Positions 25,253 through 34,105 of a DNA stretch of 45,229 bases are shown in pieces. The first letter of the stretch is position 1, and every line of letters starts with the position of its first letter. A program made the translations under genes and the position numbers. Source of the stretch: Pseudomonas sp. GM48 (GTDB taxonomy: Bacteria; Pseudomonadota; Gammaproteobacteria; Pseudomonadales; Pseudomonadaceae). The notes under the pieces are model-generated. The model saw nothing but the letters and a program-made list of their open reading frames with translations. It was not told the DNA's origin and made no database searches. The stretch spans positions 1 to 45,229 of the forward strand of contig NZ_AKJM01000039.1 in NCBI RefSeq assembly GCF_000282335.1. The letters run 5' to 3'.

Positions 25253-26599
25253 ATGAGCCAACCCTGGAGCCCTGACAGCTGGCGCGCCCTGCCGATCCAG
25301 CAACAACCCCAATACCCTGATGCCGCACATTTGCAGCAGGTCGAGCAGACCCTGGCCAGCTATCCACCTCTGGTGTTTGCCGGTGAAGCCCGGGAGTTGC
25401 GCCGCCAGTTTGCCGAGGTGACCCAGGGCCGCGCGTTTCTGTTGCAGGGTGGCGACTGCGCCGAAAGCTTCGCCGAATTCTCCGCGGCGAAAATCCGCGA
25501 CACCTTCAAGGTGTTGTTACAGATGGCGATCGTGATGACTTTTGCCGCCGGCTGCCCGGTGGTCAAGGTCGGGCGCATGGCCGGGCAGTTCGCCAAGCCG
25601 CGTTCGGCCAACGACGAAACCATCGATGGCGTGACGTTGCCCGCCTACCGTGGCGACATCGTCAATGGCATCGGTTTCGACGAAAAAAGCCGCGTGCCGG
25701 ACCCCGAACGCCTGTTGCAGTCCTATCATCAGTCCACCGCCACCCTGAACCTGTTACGCGCGTTCGCCCAGGGCGGATTTGCCGATCTGCATCAGGTGCA
25801 CAAGTGGAACCTGGATTTCATCGCCAACTCGGCACTGGCGGAAAAATACAGCCACCTGGCCGATCGCATCGATGAAACCCTGGCGTTCATGCGCGCCTGT
25901 GGCATGGACAGTTCGCCGCAGTTGCGCGAAACCAGTTTCTTCACCGCCCACGAAGCGCTGCTGCTGAACTACGAAGAGGCCTTCGTGCGTCGCGACAGCC
26001 TGACCAACGATTACTACGATTGCTCGGCGCACATGCTGTGGATCGGCGACCGCACCCGCCAGCTCGATGGCGCCCACGTCGAATTCCTGCGTGGGGTGAA
26101 CAACCCGATCGGGGTCAAGGTCGGCCCGAGCATGAACCCCGACGACCTGATTCGCCTGATCGACGTGCTCAACCCGGACAACGACCCGGGCCGCCTGAAC
26201 CTGATCGCGCGGATGGGCGCGAACAAGGTCGGCGATCATTTGCCGCAGCTGATCCGTGCCGTCCAGCGTGAAGGCAAGCAGGTGCTGTGGAGTTCCGACC
26301 CGATGCACGGCAACACGATCAAGGCGAGCAGCGGCTACAAGACCCGCGACTTTGCGCAGATCCTTGGCGAGGTGAAGCAGTTCTTCCAGGTGCACCAGGC
26401 CGAAGGCAGTTATGCCGGTGGTATCCACATCGAAATGACCGGGCAGAACGTTACCGAGTGCATTGGTGGTGCGCGGCCGATTACCGAGGACGGCTTGTCG
26501 GATCGCTACCACACCCATTGCGATCCGCGGATGAATGCCGATCAGTCGCTGGAACTGGCGTTCTTGATTGCGGAAACACTGAAGCAGGTTCGGCGCTAG
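25253..26599 (+). CDS. 3-deoxy-7-phosphoheptulonate (DAHP) synthase, class II
   Basis: This 448-residue enzyme makes DAHP from phosphoenolpyruvate and erythrose 4-phosphate, the first step of the shikimate pathway. It is of the class II (plant-like/AroH-II) type: PWSPDSWR start, [49 protein letters not shown] and SDPMHGNTI are typical, with metal ligands in GDC, DPMHGN and CDPRMN. ATG 25253 is favoured over in-frame ATG 25220 because class II proteins start [12 protein letters not shown] class I isoenzyme is encoded about 14 kb away. Confidence 0.94.
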   Translation: MSQPWSPDSWRALPIQQQPQYPDAAHLQQVEQTLASYPPLVFAGEARELRRQFAEVTQGRAFLLQGGDCAESFAEFSAAKIRDTFKVLLQMAIVMTFAAGCPVVKVGRMAGQFAKPRSANDETIDGVTLPAYRGDIVNGIGFDEKSRVPDPERLLQSYHQSTATLNLLRAFAQGGFADLHQVHKWNLDFIANSALAEKYSHLADRIDETLAFMRACGMDSSPQLRETSFFTAHEALLLNYEEAFVRRDSLTNDYYDCSAHMLWIGDRTRQLDGAHVEFLRGVNNPIGVKVGPSMNPDDLIRLIDVLNPDNDPGRLNLIARMGANKVGDHLPQLIRAVQREGKQVLWSSDPMHGNTIKASSGYKTRDFAQILGEVKQFFQVHQAEGSYAGGIHIEMTGQNVTECIGGARPITEDGLSDRYHTHCDPRMNADQSLELAFLIAETLKQVRR

Positions 26600-26620
26600 T
26601 TGTTGGCTGCCTGACAGGAC

Positions 26621-26704
26621 GCCTTCGCGAGCAAGCCCGCTCCCACATTGGTTCTGTGTCGTTCACAAATCAAGTGTGGGAGCGGGCTTGCTCGCGAAGG
26701 GGCC
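26621..26704. repeat. REP pair, inverted
   Basis: GCCTTCGCGAGCAAGCCCGC at 26621 and its reverse complement at 26674-26704 lie between the convergent DAHP synthase and YcaQ-like genes. Confidence 0.9.
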
Positions 26705-26707
26705 GGT

Positions 26708-27937
26708 TCAGTCACCCTCAATCTGTGCCAATGCCCCCCGCAACCGCGCCGCACTCGCCCGCGGGCAATTCAACTGAACCTGCGCCAACCCCAGCCAATC
26801 CGCCATCTGCCGCAGATTGACCGCCAACGCCAGCATTCCCTCGTCATCCAGCCCCGGCTCTTCCTCATGCACCGCATGCACCGCCAGCCGCCCCGTCGCC
26901 CGTTCGGCGCGCAGGTCGACCCGCGCGGCAATCCGTGCGTTGTGCAAAAACGGCAGGACGTAATAGCCGTAGACCCGCTTGTCCTGCGGCGTATAAATCT
27001 CTAGGCGGTAGCGAAAGTCGAACAGGCGCTCGGTGCGGCTGCGCTCCCAGATCAGCGAATCGAACGGTGAGAGCAATGCGCTGGATACAACTTTGTGCGG
27101 TACCTTGGGCTCGGGCAGGCAGTAAGCCGGCTGCCGCCACCCCTGTACTTCACAGGCACTCAACTCACCCGCCTCGAGCAACTCCGCCAATCGCAAACGA
27201 CTGTCCGCCGGGTTCAGGCGAAAATAATCCCGCAAGTCTTTCTCAGTGCCCACGCCCAAGGCTGTCGCGGCATGCAGCAACAGGCCGCGCTGGGCCTCAG
27301 CCTCACTGAGCAGGGGTTGTTGCAGAATCGCAGCAGGGATCACCCGTTCCGGCAGGTCATAGAGCCGTTCGAACCCCCGCCGTCCGGCCACTGTCACTTC
27401 CCCGGCGGCGAACAACCATTCCAGCGCATGCTTTTCCGCGCTCCAGTCCCACCAGGGACCGGCCCGTTCCTGACGGGTCGACAGGCTCCCGGCGCCCAAC
27501 GCGCCCTGCTCCTCGACCGACGCCAGCACCCGGCGAATGGTGTCCTGTTGTTCCCGCCCAAAACGCGCCAATTGCTGATAAATGTCTTCGCCGCGGCTTG
27601 CACGCTGCATGCGCCAACGCATCAATGGATACATCGAAAGAGGCAACAACGAGGCTTCATGGCCCCAATACTCGAACAACGTACGGCGCCGGCCCAGACT
27701 CCAGGCAGCCTGGTCGAGCAAATCGGAGGAGTAATTGCCAAGACGGGAAAACAGCGGAAGGTAGTGCGAACGCACCAGTGCATTGACCGAATCGATCTGC
27801 AAGATGCCCAGCCGTTCGATCAGGCGATTGAGCGCAACAGCCTTGATCGCCGCTGGCGGCTGCCGCCCGTTGAACCCTTGGGCGGCCAGCGCCAGACGCC
27901 GAGCCTGTTTGAGGGTAAAGGACAATGTTGCGGGCAT
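26708..27937 (-). CDS. YcaQ/AlkX-like winged-helix DNA glycosylase family protein
   Basis: This is a 409-residue protein of the HTH_42 (YcaQ) family. The E. coli member removes DNA interstrand crosslinks and alkylated bases. The catalytic-type motif is LQIDSVN near residue 43, that is QxD as in YcaQ rather than QxQ as in AlkZ. The early YWGHEASLLP block and the SPFDSLIWERSRTERLF segment are conserved in the family. ATG 27937 has an AAGGAGG element five bases before it; the in-frame start 24 bases upstream is less likely. It stands alone on the minus strand. Confidence 0.88.
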   Translation of the reverse strand: MPATLSFTLKQARRLALAAQGFNGRQPPAAIKAVALNRLIERLGILQIDSVNALVRSHYLPLFSRLGNYSSDLLDQAAWSLGRRRTLFEYWGHEASLLPLSMYPLMRWRMQRASRGEDIYQQLARFGREQQDTIRRVLASVEEQGALGAGSLSTRQERAGPWWDWSAEKHALEWLFAAGEVTVAGRRGFERLYDLPERVIPAAILQQPLLSEAEAQRGLLLHAATALGVGTEKDLRDYFRLNPADSRLRLAELLEAGELSACEVQGWRQPAYCLPEPKVPHKVVSSALLSPFDSLIWERSRTERLFDFRYRLEIYTPQDKRVYGYYVLPFLHNARIAARVDLRAERATGRLAVHAVHEEEPGLDDEGMLALAVNLRQMADWLGLAQVQLNCPRASAARLRGALAQIEGD

Positions 27938-28001
27938 GGATGCCTCCTTGTCTGCTCGCAACCTACCTCACCGGTAAGGGGTTTGTGTAGCGTGGCATTC
28001 A

Positions 28002-28217
28002 TCATTTATGCATCGGGTCATTCCAGAACGGTTTGATCGACTCGTTCTCCACATCCGCACGGCTCATGCCGATGTCCTTGAGTGCTTCGTCGCTCAAGCT
28101 CGCCAGCAGTTCGCGCTCGCGATGCAGTTCGTACCAGCGGCCGACCTTGTGCAGCAGATCGGAAATCACGTGAATCGAGTGTTTTTCTGCACCATGGAAC
28201 TCGTGTTGACCTTTCAT
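28002..28217 (-). CDS. DUF1127 small protein
   Basis: This is a 71-residue protein with a central RxxREL-LASLSDEALKDIGMSRADVENE segment that defines DUF1127. Such short arginine-rich proteins can bind RNA and influence phosphate, nitrogen or carbon metabolism in other bacteria; here the role is unknown. Its SD (AGGGCAAC leader) is moderate. It is divergent from a LysR regulator, with 95 bases between the starts. Confidence 0.85.
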   Translation of the reverse strand: MKGQHEFHGAEKHSIHVISDLLHKVGRWYELHRERELLASLSDEALKDIGMSRADVENESIKPFWNDPMHK

Positions 28218-28312
28218 CTTGTTGCCCTCCGTTTGGATGGCTCCAGTCTCGCGCCGGGTCTAAGATCAATCCAACGAATGTTTCTGATGTCACATATCTC
28301 GGAGATTGATGG

Positions 28313-29167
28313 ATGTCAGCCTACCCGAGCATCGATACCGAAGTACTGCGCACCTTCGTCGCCATCGCCGACCAGGGCGGCTTTACCCGCGCTGGCGAAA
28401 TGGTCAACCGCACCCAGTCAGCCGTCAGCATGCAGATGAAGCGACTGGAAGAAGATGTGCTGCAACGCCAGTTGTTCCAGCGCGACGGACGGCAGGTGCG
28501 GCTGACGGCCGAAGGCCAGGTGTTGCTTGGCTATGCGCGGCGGATCCTCAAGCTGCATAGCGAGGTCTTCAATACGCTGCGTGAGCCCGACATGGTCGGC
28601 ACGGTGCGCATCGGCACGCCGGACGATTATGTGATGCGATTCCTCCCGGGGATTTTACGCCGCTTTGCCCAGTCCTACCCGCTGATCCAGATTGAAGTGC
28701 ACTGCGAATCATCAAAACAATTGCTGATGCGCCAGGATCTGGACCTGTCCATCGTGACTCGCGAACCGGGCAGCGAAATCGGCCAGTTGTTGCGCAAGGA
28801 GCGTTTCGTCTGGGCCGAGGCGCAATGCTACAGCGCCCACGAGCAGACGCCGCTGCCGCTGGCGATGTTCAACAGTGATTGCTTCTGCCGCCTGTGGGCC
28901 TGCAATGCCCTGGATGCCCAGGGGCGCGATTACCGGGTGGCGTACAACAGCGACAGCCTGTCGGCGATCATGGCCGTGGTCAGCGCCGGCCTGGCCGTCA
29001 CGGCGCAGCTTGAAAGCCTGATCACCGCGGACATGCGCATCCTCGGTGAGGCCGAGGATTTGCCGCTTCTGCCCGAGGCCAGCATCATGCTCGTGCGCAA
29101 TCTGCATAACCCGTCACCGATCACCGAGTGCCTGGCCGAACACATCATCGAAGGCTTCAAACTTTGA
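28313..29167 (+). CDS. LysR-family transcriptional regulator
   Basis: This is a 284-residue regulator. The winged helix-turn-helix is at residues 10-70 (FTRAGEMVNRTQSAVSMQMKRLEEDV), with a substrate-binding effector domain in the rest. The LysR gene is divergent from the DUF1127 gene, which is its obvious candidate target. Its last 11 bases overlap the 3' end of the TauE/SafE gene, which runs in the opposite direction. The inducer is unknown. Confidence 0.92.
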   Translation: MSAYPSIDTEVLRTFVAIADQGGFTRAGEMVNRTQSAVSMQMKRLEEDVLQRQLFQRDGRQVRLTAEGQVLLGYARRILKLHSEVFNTLREPDMVGTVRIGTPDDYVMRFLPGILRRFAQSYPLIQIEVHCESSKQLLMRQDLDLSIVTREPGSEIGQLLRKERFVWAEAQCYSAHEQTPLPLAMFNSDCFCRLWACNALDAQGRDYRVAYNSDSLSAIMAVVSAGLAVTAQLESLITADMRILGEAEDLPLLPEASIMLVRNLHNPSPITECLAEHIIEGFKL

Positions 29168-29906
29168 AGGCGAGCGTCACTGCACACGCCACCAGATAGC
29201 CGCAGAACAGCCCACGCAGCAGCCGCTCCGGAATTGCATGGGCAATCTTCACGCCCCAACTGATGCTGAGCAGCCCGCCTATCGCCAAGGGCACGCCGAT
29301 CAACCAGTCCACCTGATGGTGCACGGCATAAGTCACCAACGTCACGCCGGTGCTTGGCAACGCCAAGGCCAGGGACAGTCCTTGCGCCACCACTTGGCTG
29401 GTCCCGAACACGCTGGTCAGCACCGGCGTCGCCACCACGGCTCCGCCGACGCCAAACACGCCGCCCATGGTGCCGGACGCCGCACCGAGTACGCCCAGCC
29501 ATGGCCACGGATAATTCATCTGCGACGCCGCCGGGGCGCTGGCGGAGAACATTCGTGCCAGGTTAAGGGCCGACAGCGCGATGAGGAACCCGACAAAGCC
29601 TGAACGCATGGTTTGTGCATCAATGCCCACGGCCCATATCGAGCCGAGCCAGGCAAAACTGAAACCCATCGTTGCCAACGGCAGCGCATGTCGCAGTTCA
29701 ATCCGGTTGCGCTGCTGATAACGCCACAACGCCAGCATCACATTTGGCACCACCATCACCAGCGCTGTGCCTTGGGCAATCTGCTGGTCGAGCCCGAACA
29801 ACACGCCCAGCAGCGGAATAGCGATCAGACCGCCGCCGATGCCAAACAAACCGCCAAGTGTGCCCAGGGCGGCACCGAAGACCAGATACATCACAAACTC
29901 AATCAC
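29157..29906 (-). CDS. TauE/SafE-family sulfite/anion exporter
   Basis: This is a 249-residue inner-membrane protein with about eight hydrophobic segments in two repeats. Each repeat carries the family's glycine-rich motif (GGLFGIGGGLIAIPLL at about 18-33 and GGVFGVGGAVVATPVL at about 147-162). The family exports sulfite, sulfoacetate or related small anions; the substrate here is unknown. It is divergent from the second LysR gene, which may regulate it. Confidence 0.9.
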   Translation of the reverse strand: MIEFVMYLVFGAALGTLGGLFGIGGGLIAIPLLGVLFGLDQQIAQGTALVMVVPNVMLALWRYQQRNRIELRHALPLATMGFSFAWLGSIWAVGIDAQTMRSGFVGFLIALSALNLARMFSASAPAASQMNYPWPWLGVLGAASGTMGGVFGVGGAVVATPVLTSVFGTSQVVAQGLSLALALPSTGVTLVTYAVHHQVDWLIGVPLAIGGLLSISWGVKIAHAIPERLLRGLFCGYLVACAVTLAFKV

Positions 29907-30016
29907 GGCCGATTTCTCCTCACATCACGCCATTGATCCTACGCAGTTGCTTCTGGCGCGGAAACGCACAGCAACGCACAATGGCTTTGCCAAATTCGCA
30001 CAAGCGCAAACCTGCC

Positions 30017-30973
30017 ATGAACCCCAGTCAACTGACCGACCAACTGGCTTTGTTCCTCGACGTGCTGGAAACCGGGAGTTTTTCCGCCGCATCGCGCCGT
30101 CATCCGCTGACCCCTTCGGCCGTGGCACGGCGTATCGACAGCCTGGAAAGCGCCGTCGGCAGCCAATTGTTCATCCGCAGCACCCATGCGGTACGCGCCA
30201 CCCCGGCGGGATTGGCCTTTGCCGAGCGCGCACGGCGGATCGTCGCCGAGTTGCGCCTGGCCCGGGCCGAGGCGGTGTCCCTGAGCAGCGCGCCGGAGGG
30301 GTTGATTCGTATCGATGCGCCGGCAGCCTTTGGTCGCCGGCACCTGGCACCGGTGATTGCCGATTTCCTGATGCTCTACCCCGGGCTCGACGTGCAACTG
30401 CACTTGATCGACAGCTTCGTCGACATGCAGGGCCTGAACCTCGGCAAGGTCGATCTGGTGCTGCGCGCCGGGCAGTTGGCCGACACCCGGTTGGTGGCCA
30501 CGCCACTGGCGAGCATGGTGCGTATCGCCTGCGCCAGCCCGGATTACTTGCAGCGTCGCGGTGTGCCAACCGATCCGTCACAGCTGAGTCAACACGACGG
30601 ACTCGACTGGGATGGCCTGGCCCCGCCCTTCGCCTGGCGCTTCGAGCGGGACGGACAAATGCAGTTGCACCGGCCAGCGCGGGTCCGCATGAGCGCCAAC
30701 AATGCCGAGGCGCTGGTGTGCGGCGCATTGGCCGGACTGGGTATCGCACACCTGCCGACCTGGCTGGCCAGCGAGTACCTGTTGCGGGGTGAGTTGCTGC
30801 CGCTGTTCTGCGAAAGCGGCCTGCCAGCACCGGAAAGTGCCGGCATCTATGCCTTGCGCCTGGAACAGCAACCCAACTCCCGCAGTCGCTTGTTGCTGGA
30901 GTACCTGAAAACCCGCTTCAGTCCGGTTCCACCCTGGGATCTGGTGCTTCAAACCCATTTGCAACGGCACTGA
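30017..30973 (+). CDS. LysR-family transcriptional regulator
   Basis: This is a 318-residue protein with an N-terminal helix-turn-helix (SFSAASRRHPLTPSAVARRIDSLE, about residues 20-43) and an effector domain with the pattern of the CrgA/DsdC-like LysR group. ATG 30017 (MNPSQLTDQ) is chosen since the helix-turn-helix begins shortly after it; the open frame upstream is unrelated. It is divergent from the TauE/SafE gene (110 bases between starts), which makes that exporter the most likely target. Confidence 0.92.
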   Translation: MNPSQLTDQLALFLDVLETGSFSAASRRHPLTPSAVARRIDSLESAVGSQLFIRSTHAVRATPAGLAFAERARRIVAELRLARAEAVSLSSAPEGLIRIDAPAAFGRRHLAPVIADFLMLYPGLDVQLHLIDSFVDMQGLNLGKVDLVLRAGQLADTRLVATPLASMVRIACASPDYLQRRGVPTDPSQLSQHDGLDWDGLAPPFAWRFERDGQMQLHRPARVRMSANNAEALVCGALAGLGIAHLPTWLASEYLLRGELLPLFCESGLPAPESAGIYALRLEQQPNSRSRLLLEYLKTRFSPVPPWDLVLQTHLQRH

Positions 30974-30986
30974 TCAAAATTATCTG

Positions 30987-31006
30987 GCGCATTAAAGATT
31001 CGCCCG
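30987..31006. promoter_or_regulatory. OhrR-type operator before ohrR
   Basis: GCGCATTAAAGATTCGCCCG matches the operator before ohr (31759-31778) at 16 of 20 positions. It lies 35 bases before the ohrR start, where binding would repress the regulator's own gene. Confidence 0.5.
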
Positions 31007-31040
31007 CTAGATTCCTAAGATCACAGATCAAGGCTTCGAC

Positions 31041-31502
31041 ATGAACACCGAGCGCAACACCCTGGATAACTGCGACAGCCTGCTGCTGGACAATCAGGCC
31101 TGCTTTGCCCTGCACTCCACTTCGCTGATGATGACCAAGGTCTACAAACCCTTGCTGCAAGCGTTGGGGCTGACCTACCCGCAATACCTGGCGATGATGG
31201 TGTTGTGGGAGCGGGACGGTTTGACCGTAGGTGAAATCAGCACGCGGTTGCTGACCGATCCTGGCTCGTTGACGCCGCTGCTCAAGCGCCTGGAGGCCGA
31301 AGGTGTGCTCAGCCGCACCCGCAGCCGCGAGGACGAGCGAGTGGTGATCGTCGAACTCACCGAACAGGGCCGGGCGTTGCGCGACAAAGCCCGAGATATT
31401 CCCCAATGCATCCTCGGCGCCAGCGGGATGACGCTGGAGCGCCTGCAAAACCTGCAAGCGGAGCTGCAAGAGCTGCGTCGTCACCTGCAAGACAGCCTGT
31501 AA
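31041..31502 (+). CDS. ohrR: OhrR organic hydroperoxide-sensing MarR repressor
   Basis: This is a 153-residue winged-helix repressor. The sensing cysteine is Cys21 (LDNQACFALHSTS), followed by YKPLLQALGLTYPQYLAMMVLWE, which is diagnostic for OhrR. A second cysteine at Cys123 fits the two-cysteine class, in which oxidation forms an intersubunit disulfide and releases DNA. The gene is just upstream of ohr in the same direction but is separated from it by about 350 bases with a REP pair and a separate promoter. Confidence 0.93.
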   Translation: MNTERNTLDNCDSLLLDNQACFALHSTSLMMTKVYKPLLQALGLTYPQYLAMMVLWERDGLTVGEISTRLLTDPGSLTPLLKRLEAEGVLSRTRSREDERVVIVELTEQGRALRDKARDIPQCILGASGMTLERLQNLQAELQELRRHLQDSL

Positions 31503-31524
31503 CTTCAAGACCACCACAAAACGA

Positions 31525-31616
31525 GTGTGGGAGCGGGCTTGCTCGCGAAGGCGTCTTGTCATTCGATATTTAAGTCGACTGACACACCGCCTTCGCGAGC
31601 AAGCCCGCTCCCACAG
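31525..31616. repeat. REP pair, inverted, between ohrR and ohr
   Basis: GTGTGGGAGCGGGCTTGCTC at 31525 and the inverse copy ending at 31616 lie directly after ohrR. The hairpins may end the ohrR transcript and so separate it from ohr. Confidence 0.9.
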
Positions 31617-31730
31617 TTGCTTTGTGCGGTGCCATACAACCCGATTCCCCGCCACAAAAAGTCGCCTGCAAAACCTCCAGCCGCTCTAACTCAATGGCTC
31701 CAGCCAATCCTGCTTAACCGTTCGTCGGTC

Positions 31731-31758
31731 TTGGCAAATTTATTTTATTTTTTATCTT
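31731..31758 (+). promoter_or_regulatory. promoter of ohr
   Basis: TTGGCA (31731-31736) and TATCTT (31753-31758) are 16 bases apart in a very AT-rich stretch. The first operator follows at once, so the repressor would cover the start of transcription. Confidence 0.5.
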
Positions 31759-31822
31759 GCGCACTAAACATTAGCGCGATACATTCACTTCGCACTTACT
31801 TAGCGCGCAAACATTTAGCGCG
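31759..31822. promoter_or_regulatory. repeated operators before ohr
   Basis: GCGCACTAAACATTAGCGCG (31759-31778) contains the inverted repeat CGC-A-CTAA-ACA-TTAG-C-GCG. Its right half TTAGCGCG occurs twice more, at 31800-31807 and 31815-31822, the last within GCGCGCAAACATTTAGCGCG (31803-31822). Three TTAGCGCG half-sites within 52 bases suggest cooperative binding. The repressor is presumably OhrR. Confidence 0.55.
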
Positions 31823-31853
31823 AACACACATCCCCCTGAACGAGGCTTTCACT

Positions 31854-32273
31854 ATGCAAACTCTCTACACCGCAATCGCAACTTCCACCGGTGGCCGTGA
31901 CGGTCGTGCGGTTTCCAGCGACAACATCCTCGACGTCAAACTCGCCACGCCGAAAGAACTCGGCGGTGCCGGCGGCGCAGCCACCAACCCTGAGCAACTG
32001 TTTGCCGCCGGCTACTCCGCCTGCTTCATCGGCGCCCTGAAATTCGTCGCCAGCCAGTCCAAGCGCAGCATCCCGAACGACGCTTCGATCACCGCCCACG
32101 TCGGCATCGGCCAGATCCCTGGCGGCTTCGGCCTGGACATCGACCTGCACATCAGCCTGCCGGGTCTTGAGCAAGCCGATGCACAAGCACTGGTCGACGC
32201 AGCCCACCAGGTCTGCCCGTACTCCAACGCCACCCGTGGCAACGTCGATGTGCGCCTGCACGTGACCGTCTAA
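31854..32273 (+). CDS. ohr: organic hydroperoxide resistance protein Ohr
   Basis: This is a 139-residue thiol peroxidase that reduces organic and fatty-acid hydroperoxides. The two catalytic cysteines lie in SACFIGALKFVA (about residue 61) and VCPYSNATRGN (about residue 125), as in other Ohr proteins. The ATG at 31854 follows a GAGG leader. Together with ohrR it forms the classical peroxide-sensing unit. An exported esterase gene follows 34 bases downstream and probably belongs to the same operon. Confidence 0.97.
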   Translation: MQTLYTAIATSTGGRDGRAVSSDNILDVKLATPKELGGAGGAATNPEQLFAAGYSACFIGALKFVASQSKRSIPNDASITAHVGIGQIPGGFGLDIDLHISLPGLEQADAQALVDAAHQVCPYSNATRGNVDVRLHVTV

Positions 32274-32307
32274 CCGCTGACCTACCAGGCCCGAACAGGA
32301 AACGAAC

Positions 32308-33318
32308 ATGAACACTTTCAGCAAAGTCTTGACCGGTACCCTTCTCGCCCTGTCCATCCACAGTGCATTTGCCGGCGACGTTGAACACAACACCCAGGCA
32401 TTCCTCGATGTGGTGAATGCCGGCACCGGCAAACCGATGGAGCAAATGCCCCCTGCCGATGCCCGCGCCGTGCTGGTCGGTGCACAGGCCGGGGTGAAGC
32501 TGACGCTGCCAAAAGCCGATGTCAGCCAGAAGACCATCCAGGTTGAAGGCCAACCGCTGAACCTGACCATCGTCCGGCCGGCCGGGGTCAAGGGTGAGCT
32601 GCCCGTGTTCATGTTCTTCCACGGTGGGGGTTGGGTGCTGGGAGATTTCCCGACCCACGAACGATTGGTCCGTGACCTGGTGGTGGGTTCGGGTGCAGCG
32701 GCCGTGTTCGTGAATTACACACCGTCGCCGGAAGCGCATTACCCGGTGGCGATCAACCAGGCTTACGCCGCGACAAAATGGGTGGCCGAGCACGGTAAAG
32801 AGATCAATGTCGATGGCAAGCGCCTGGCGGTAGCCGGCAACAGTGTCGGCGGCAACATGGCGGCCGTGGTTGCACTGATGGCCAAAGACAAAGGCACGCC
32901 GGCGATCAAGTTCCAGGTATTGCTGTGGCCGGTGACCGATGCCAGCTTCGAGACGGCATCCTACAACCAGTTCGCCGAAGGGCACTTCCTCACCAGAAAC
33001 ATGATGAAGTGGTTCTGGGACAACTACACCACCGACGCCAATCAGCGGAACGAGATCTACGCCTCACCTCTGCGTGCGACCACCGCCCAGTTGAAAGGAT
33101 TGCCTCCCGCGCTGGTGCAGACCGCCGGTGCCGATGTGCTGCGCGATGAAGGGGAAGCCTACGCCCGCAAACTCGATGAAGCCGGTGTGCCGGTGACCTC
33201 GGTGCGCTACAACGGCCTGATCCACGACTACGGTTTGCTCAACGTGGTGAGCCAGGTGCCAGCGGTGCGTTCGGCGATGCTGCAGGCCTCGCAAGAGCTC
33301 AAGGAACACCTGAAATAA
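32308..33318 (+). CDS. exported alpha/beta hydrolase (HSL-type esterase)
   Basis: This is a 336-residue protein with a clear N-terminal signal peptide (residues 1-23, cut after SAFA). It has the alpha/beta hydrolase fold of the hormone-sensitive-lipase family: oxyanion motif HGGGWVLGD (about 108-116), nucleophile elbow GNSVGGN with the serine at about 179, and a later His in LIHDYGLLN. It is likely periplasmic or secreted and hydrolyses carboxyl esters of unknown type. AGGAAACG precedes the ATG. Its position 34 bases after ohr suggests peroxide-linked expression. Confidence 0.88.
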   Translation: MNTFSKVLTGTLLALSIHSAFAGDVEHNTQAFLDVVNAGTGKPMEQMPPADARAVLVGAQAGVKLTLPKADVSQKTIQVEGQPLNLTIVRPAGVKGELPVFMFFHGGGWVLGDFPTHERLVRDLVVGSGAAAVFVNYTPSPEAHYPVAINQAYAATKWVAEHGKEINVDGKRLAVAGNSVGGNMAAVVALMAKDKGTPAIKFQVLLWPVTDASFETASYNQFAEGHFLTRNMMKWFWDNYTTDANQRNEIYASPLRATTAQLKGLPPALVQTAGADVLRDEGEAYARKLDEAGVPVTSVRYNGLIHDYGLLNVVSQVPAVRSAMLQASQELKEHLK

Positions 33319-33320
33319 AA

Positions 33321-33412
33321 CTGTGGGAGCGGGCTTGCTCGCGAAAGCGGACTGTCAGTCGACATAAATATCGAATATGAAGACGCCTTCGCGAGCAAGC
33401 CCGCTCCCACAG
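33321..33412. repeat. REP pair, inverted
   Basis: CTGTGGGAGCGGGCTTGCTC at 33321 and the inverse copy ending at 33412, between the convergent esterase and efp genes. Confidence 0.9.
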
Positions 33413-33440
33413 GGGTTCAACGCAGATTCTGAAAGGCACA

Positions 33441-33470
33441 AAAAAGCCCGACTCAATGGCCGGGCTTTTT
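33441..33470. terminator. bidirectional terminator between the esterase gene and efp
   Basis: AAAAAGCCCG and CGGGCTTTTT form a 10-base-pair stem with A/T runs on both sides and a 10-base loop. It fits both the plus-strand ohr operon and the minus-strand efp. Confidence 0.88.
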
Positions 33471-33487
33471 CATTCCTCAAGCTGTGC

Positions 33488-34057
33488 TTATTTGGCACGG
33501 CCTTTGTAGGAACCGCCTTCGCGGGTATCAATCTCGATCATATCGTCGATATTGATGAAGTCAGCAACCGACAGCTCGGTACCGTTCTTCAGTTTGGCAG
33601 GCTTCATCACCTTGCCGGAAGTGTCGCCGCGAGCAGAACCTTCGGTGTAGGCAACCTGACGCACGATGGTGGTCGGCAGTTCTACGGAAACCAGACGGCC
33701 TTCGAAGAACACGGCTTCGCAAACGTCGGTCATGCCTTCTTCAACGAACGGCAGAACGGCTTCGATGTCTTCAGCGTTCAGCTCGTACATGGTGTAGTCA
33801 GTGGTGTCCATGAACGTGTAGGAGTCGCCGCTGATGAAGGACAGGGTCGCTTCTTTGCGGTCGAGGATCACGTCGTCCAGCTTGTCGTCCGCACCGTATA
33901 CGGTTTCGGTCTTGTAGCCGGTCAGCAGGTTCTTCAGCTTGGTCTTCATGATCGCGCTGTTACGACCGGACTTGGTGAATTCAGCTTTCTGAACCAGCCA
34001 AGGATCGTTGTCGATACGGATCACGGTACCGGGTTTGAGTTCTTTACCAGTTTTCAT
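33488..34057 (-). CDS. efp: translation elongation factor P
   Basis: This 189-residue factor relieves ribosome stalling at polyproline stretches. The modified loop reads TKSGRNSA with Arg32, which is the residue rhamnosylated by EarP in Pseudomonas; lysine-type EF-P modification is therefore excluded. It has three beta-barrel domains with a conserved C-terminal [17 protein letters not shown]. It follows earP on the same strand with a 48-base gap. A TATGAT box at the end of earP (34110-34105) could give it its own promoter. Confidence 0.98.
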   Translation of the reverse strand: MKTGKELKPGTVIRIDNDPWLVQKAEFTKSGRNSAIMKTKLKNLLTGYKTETVYGADDKLDDVILDRKEATLSFISGDSYTFMDTTDYTMYELNAEDIEAVLPFVEEGMTDVCEAVFFEGRLVSVELPTTIVRQVAYTEGSARGDTSGKVMKPAKLKNGTELSVADFINIDDMIEIDTREGGSYKGRAK

Positions 34058-34105
34058 TGCGAATATCCGAATTTGGATGGGATTTACAAAAATCTAGGCC
34101 GCGTA

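Noticed and set aside
29157..29167. Overlap of the LysR and TauE/SafE genes as an annotation error
   Set aside because: The 11-base overlap is at the two 3' ends of convergent genes. Both ends are needed for full-length family proteins, so the overlap is real.
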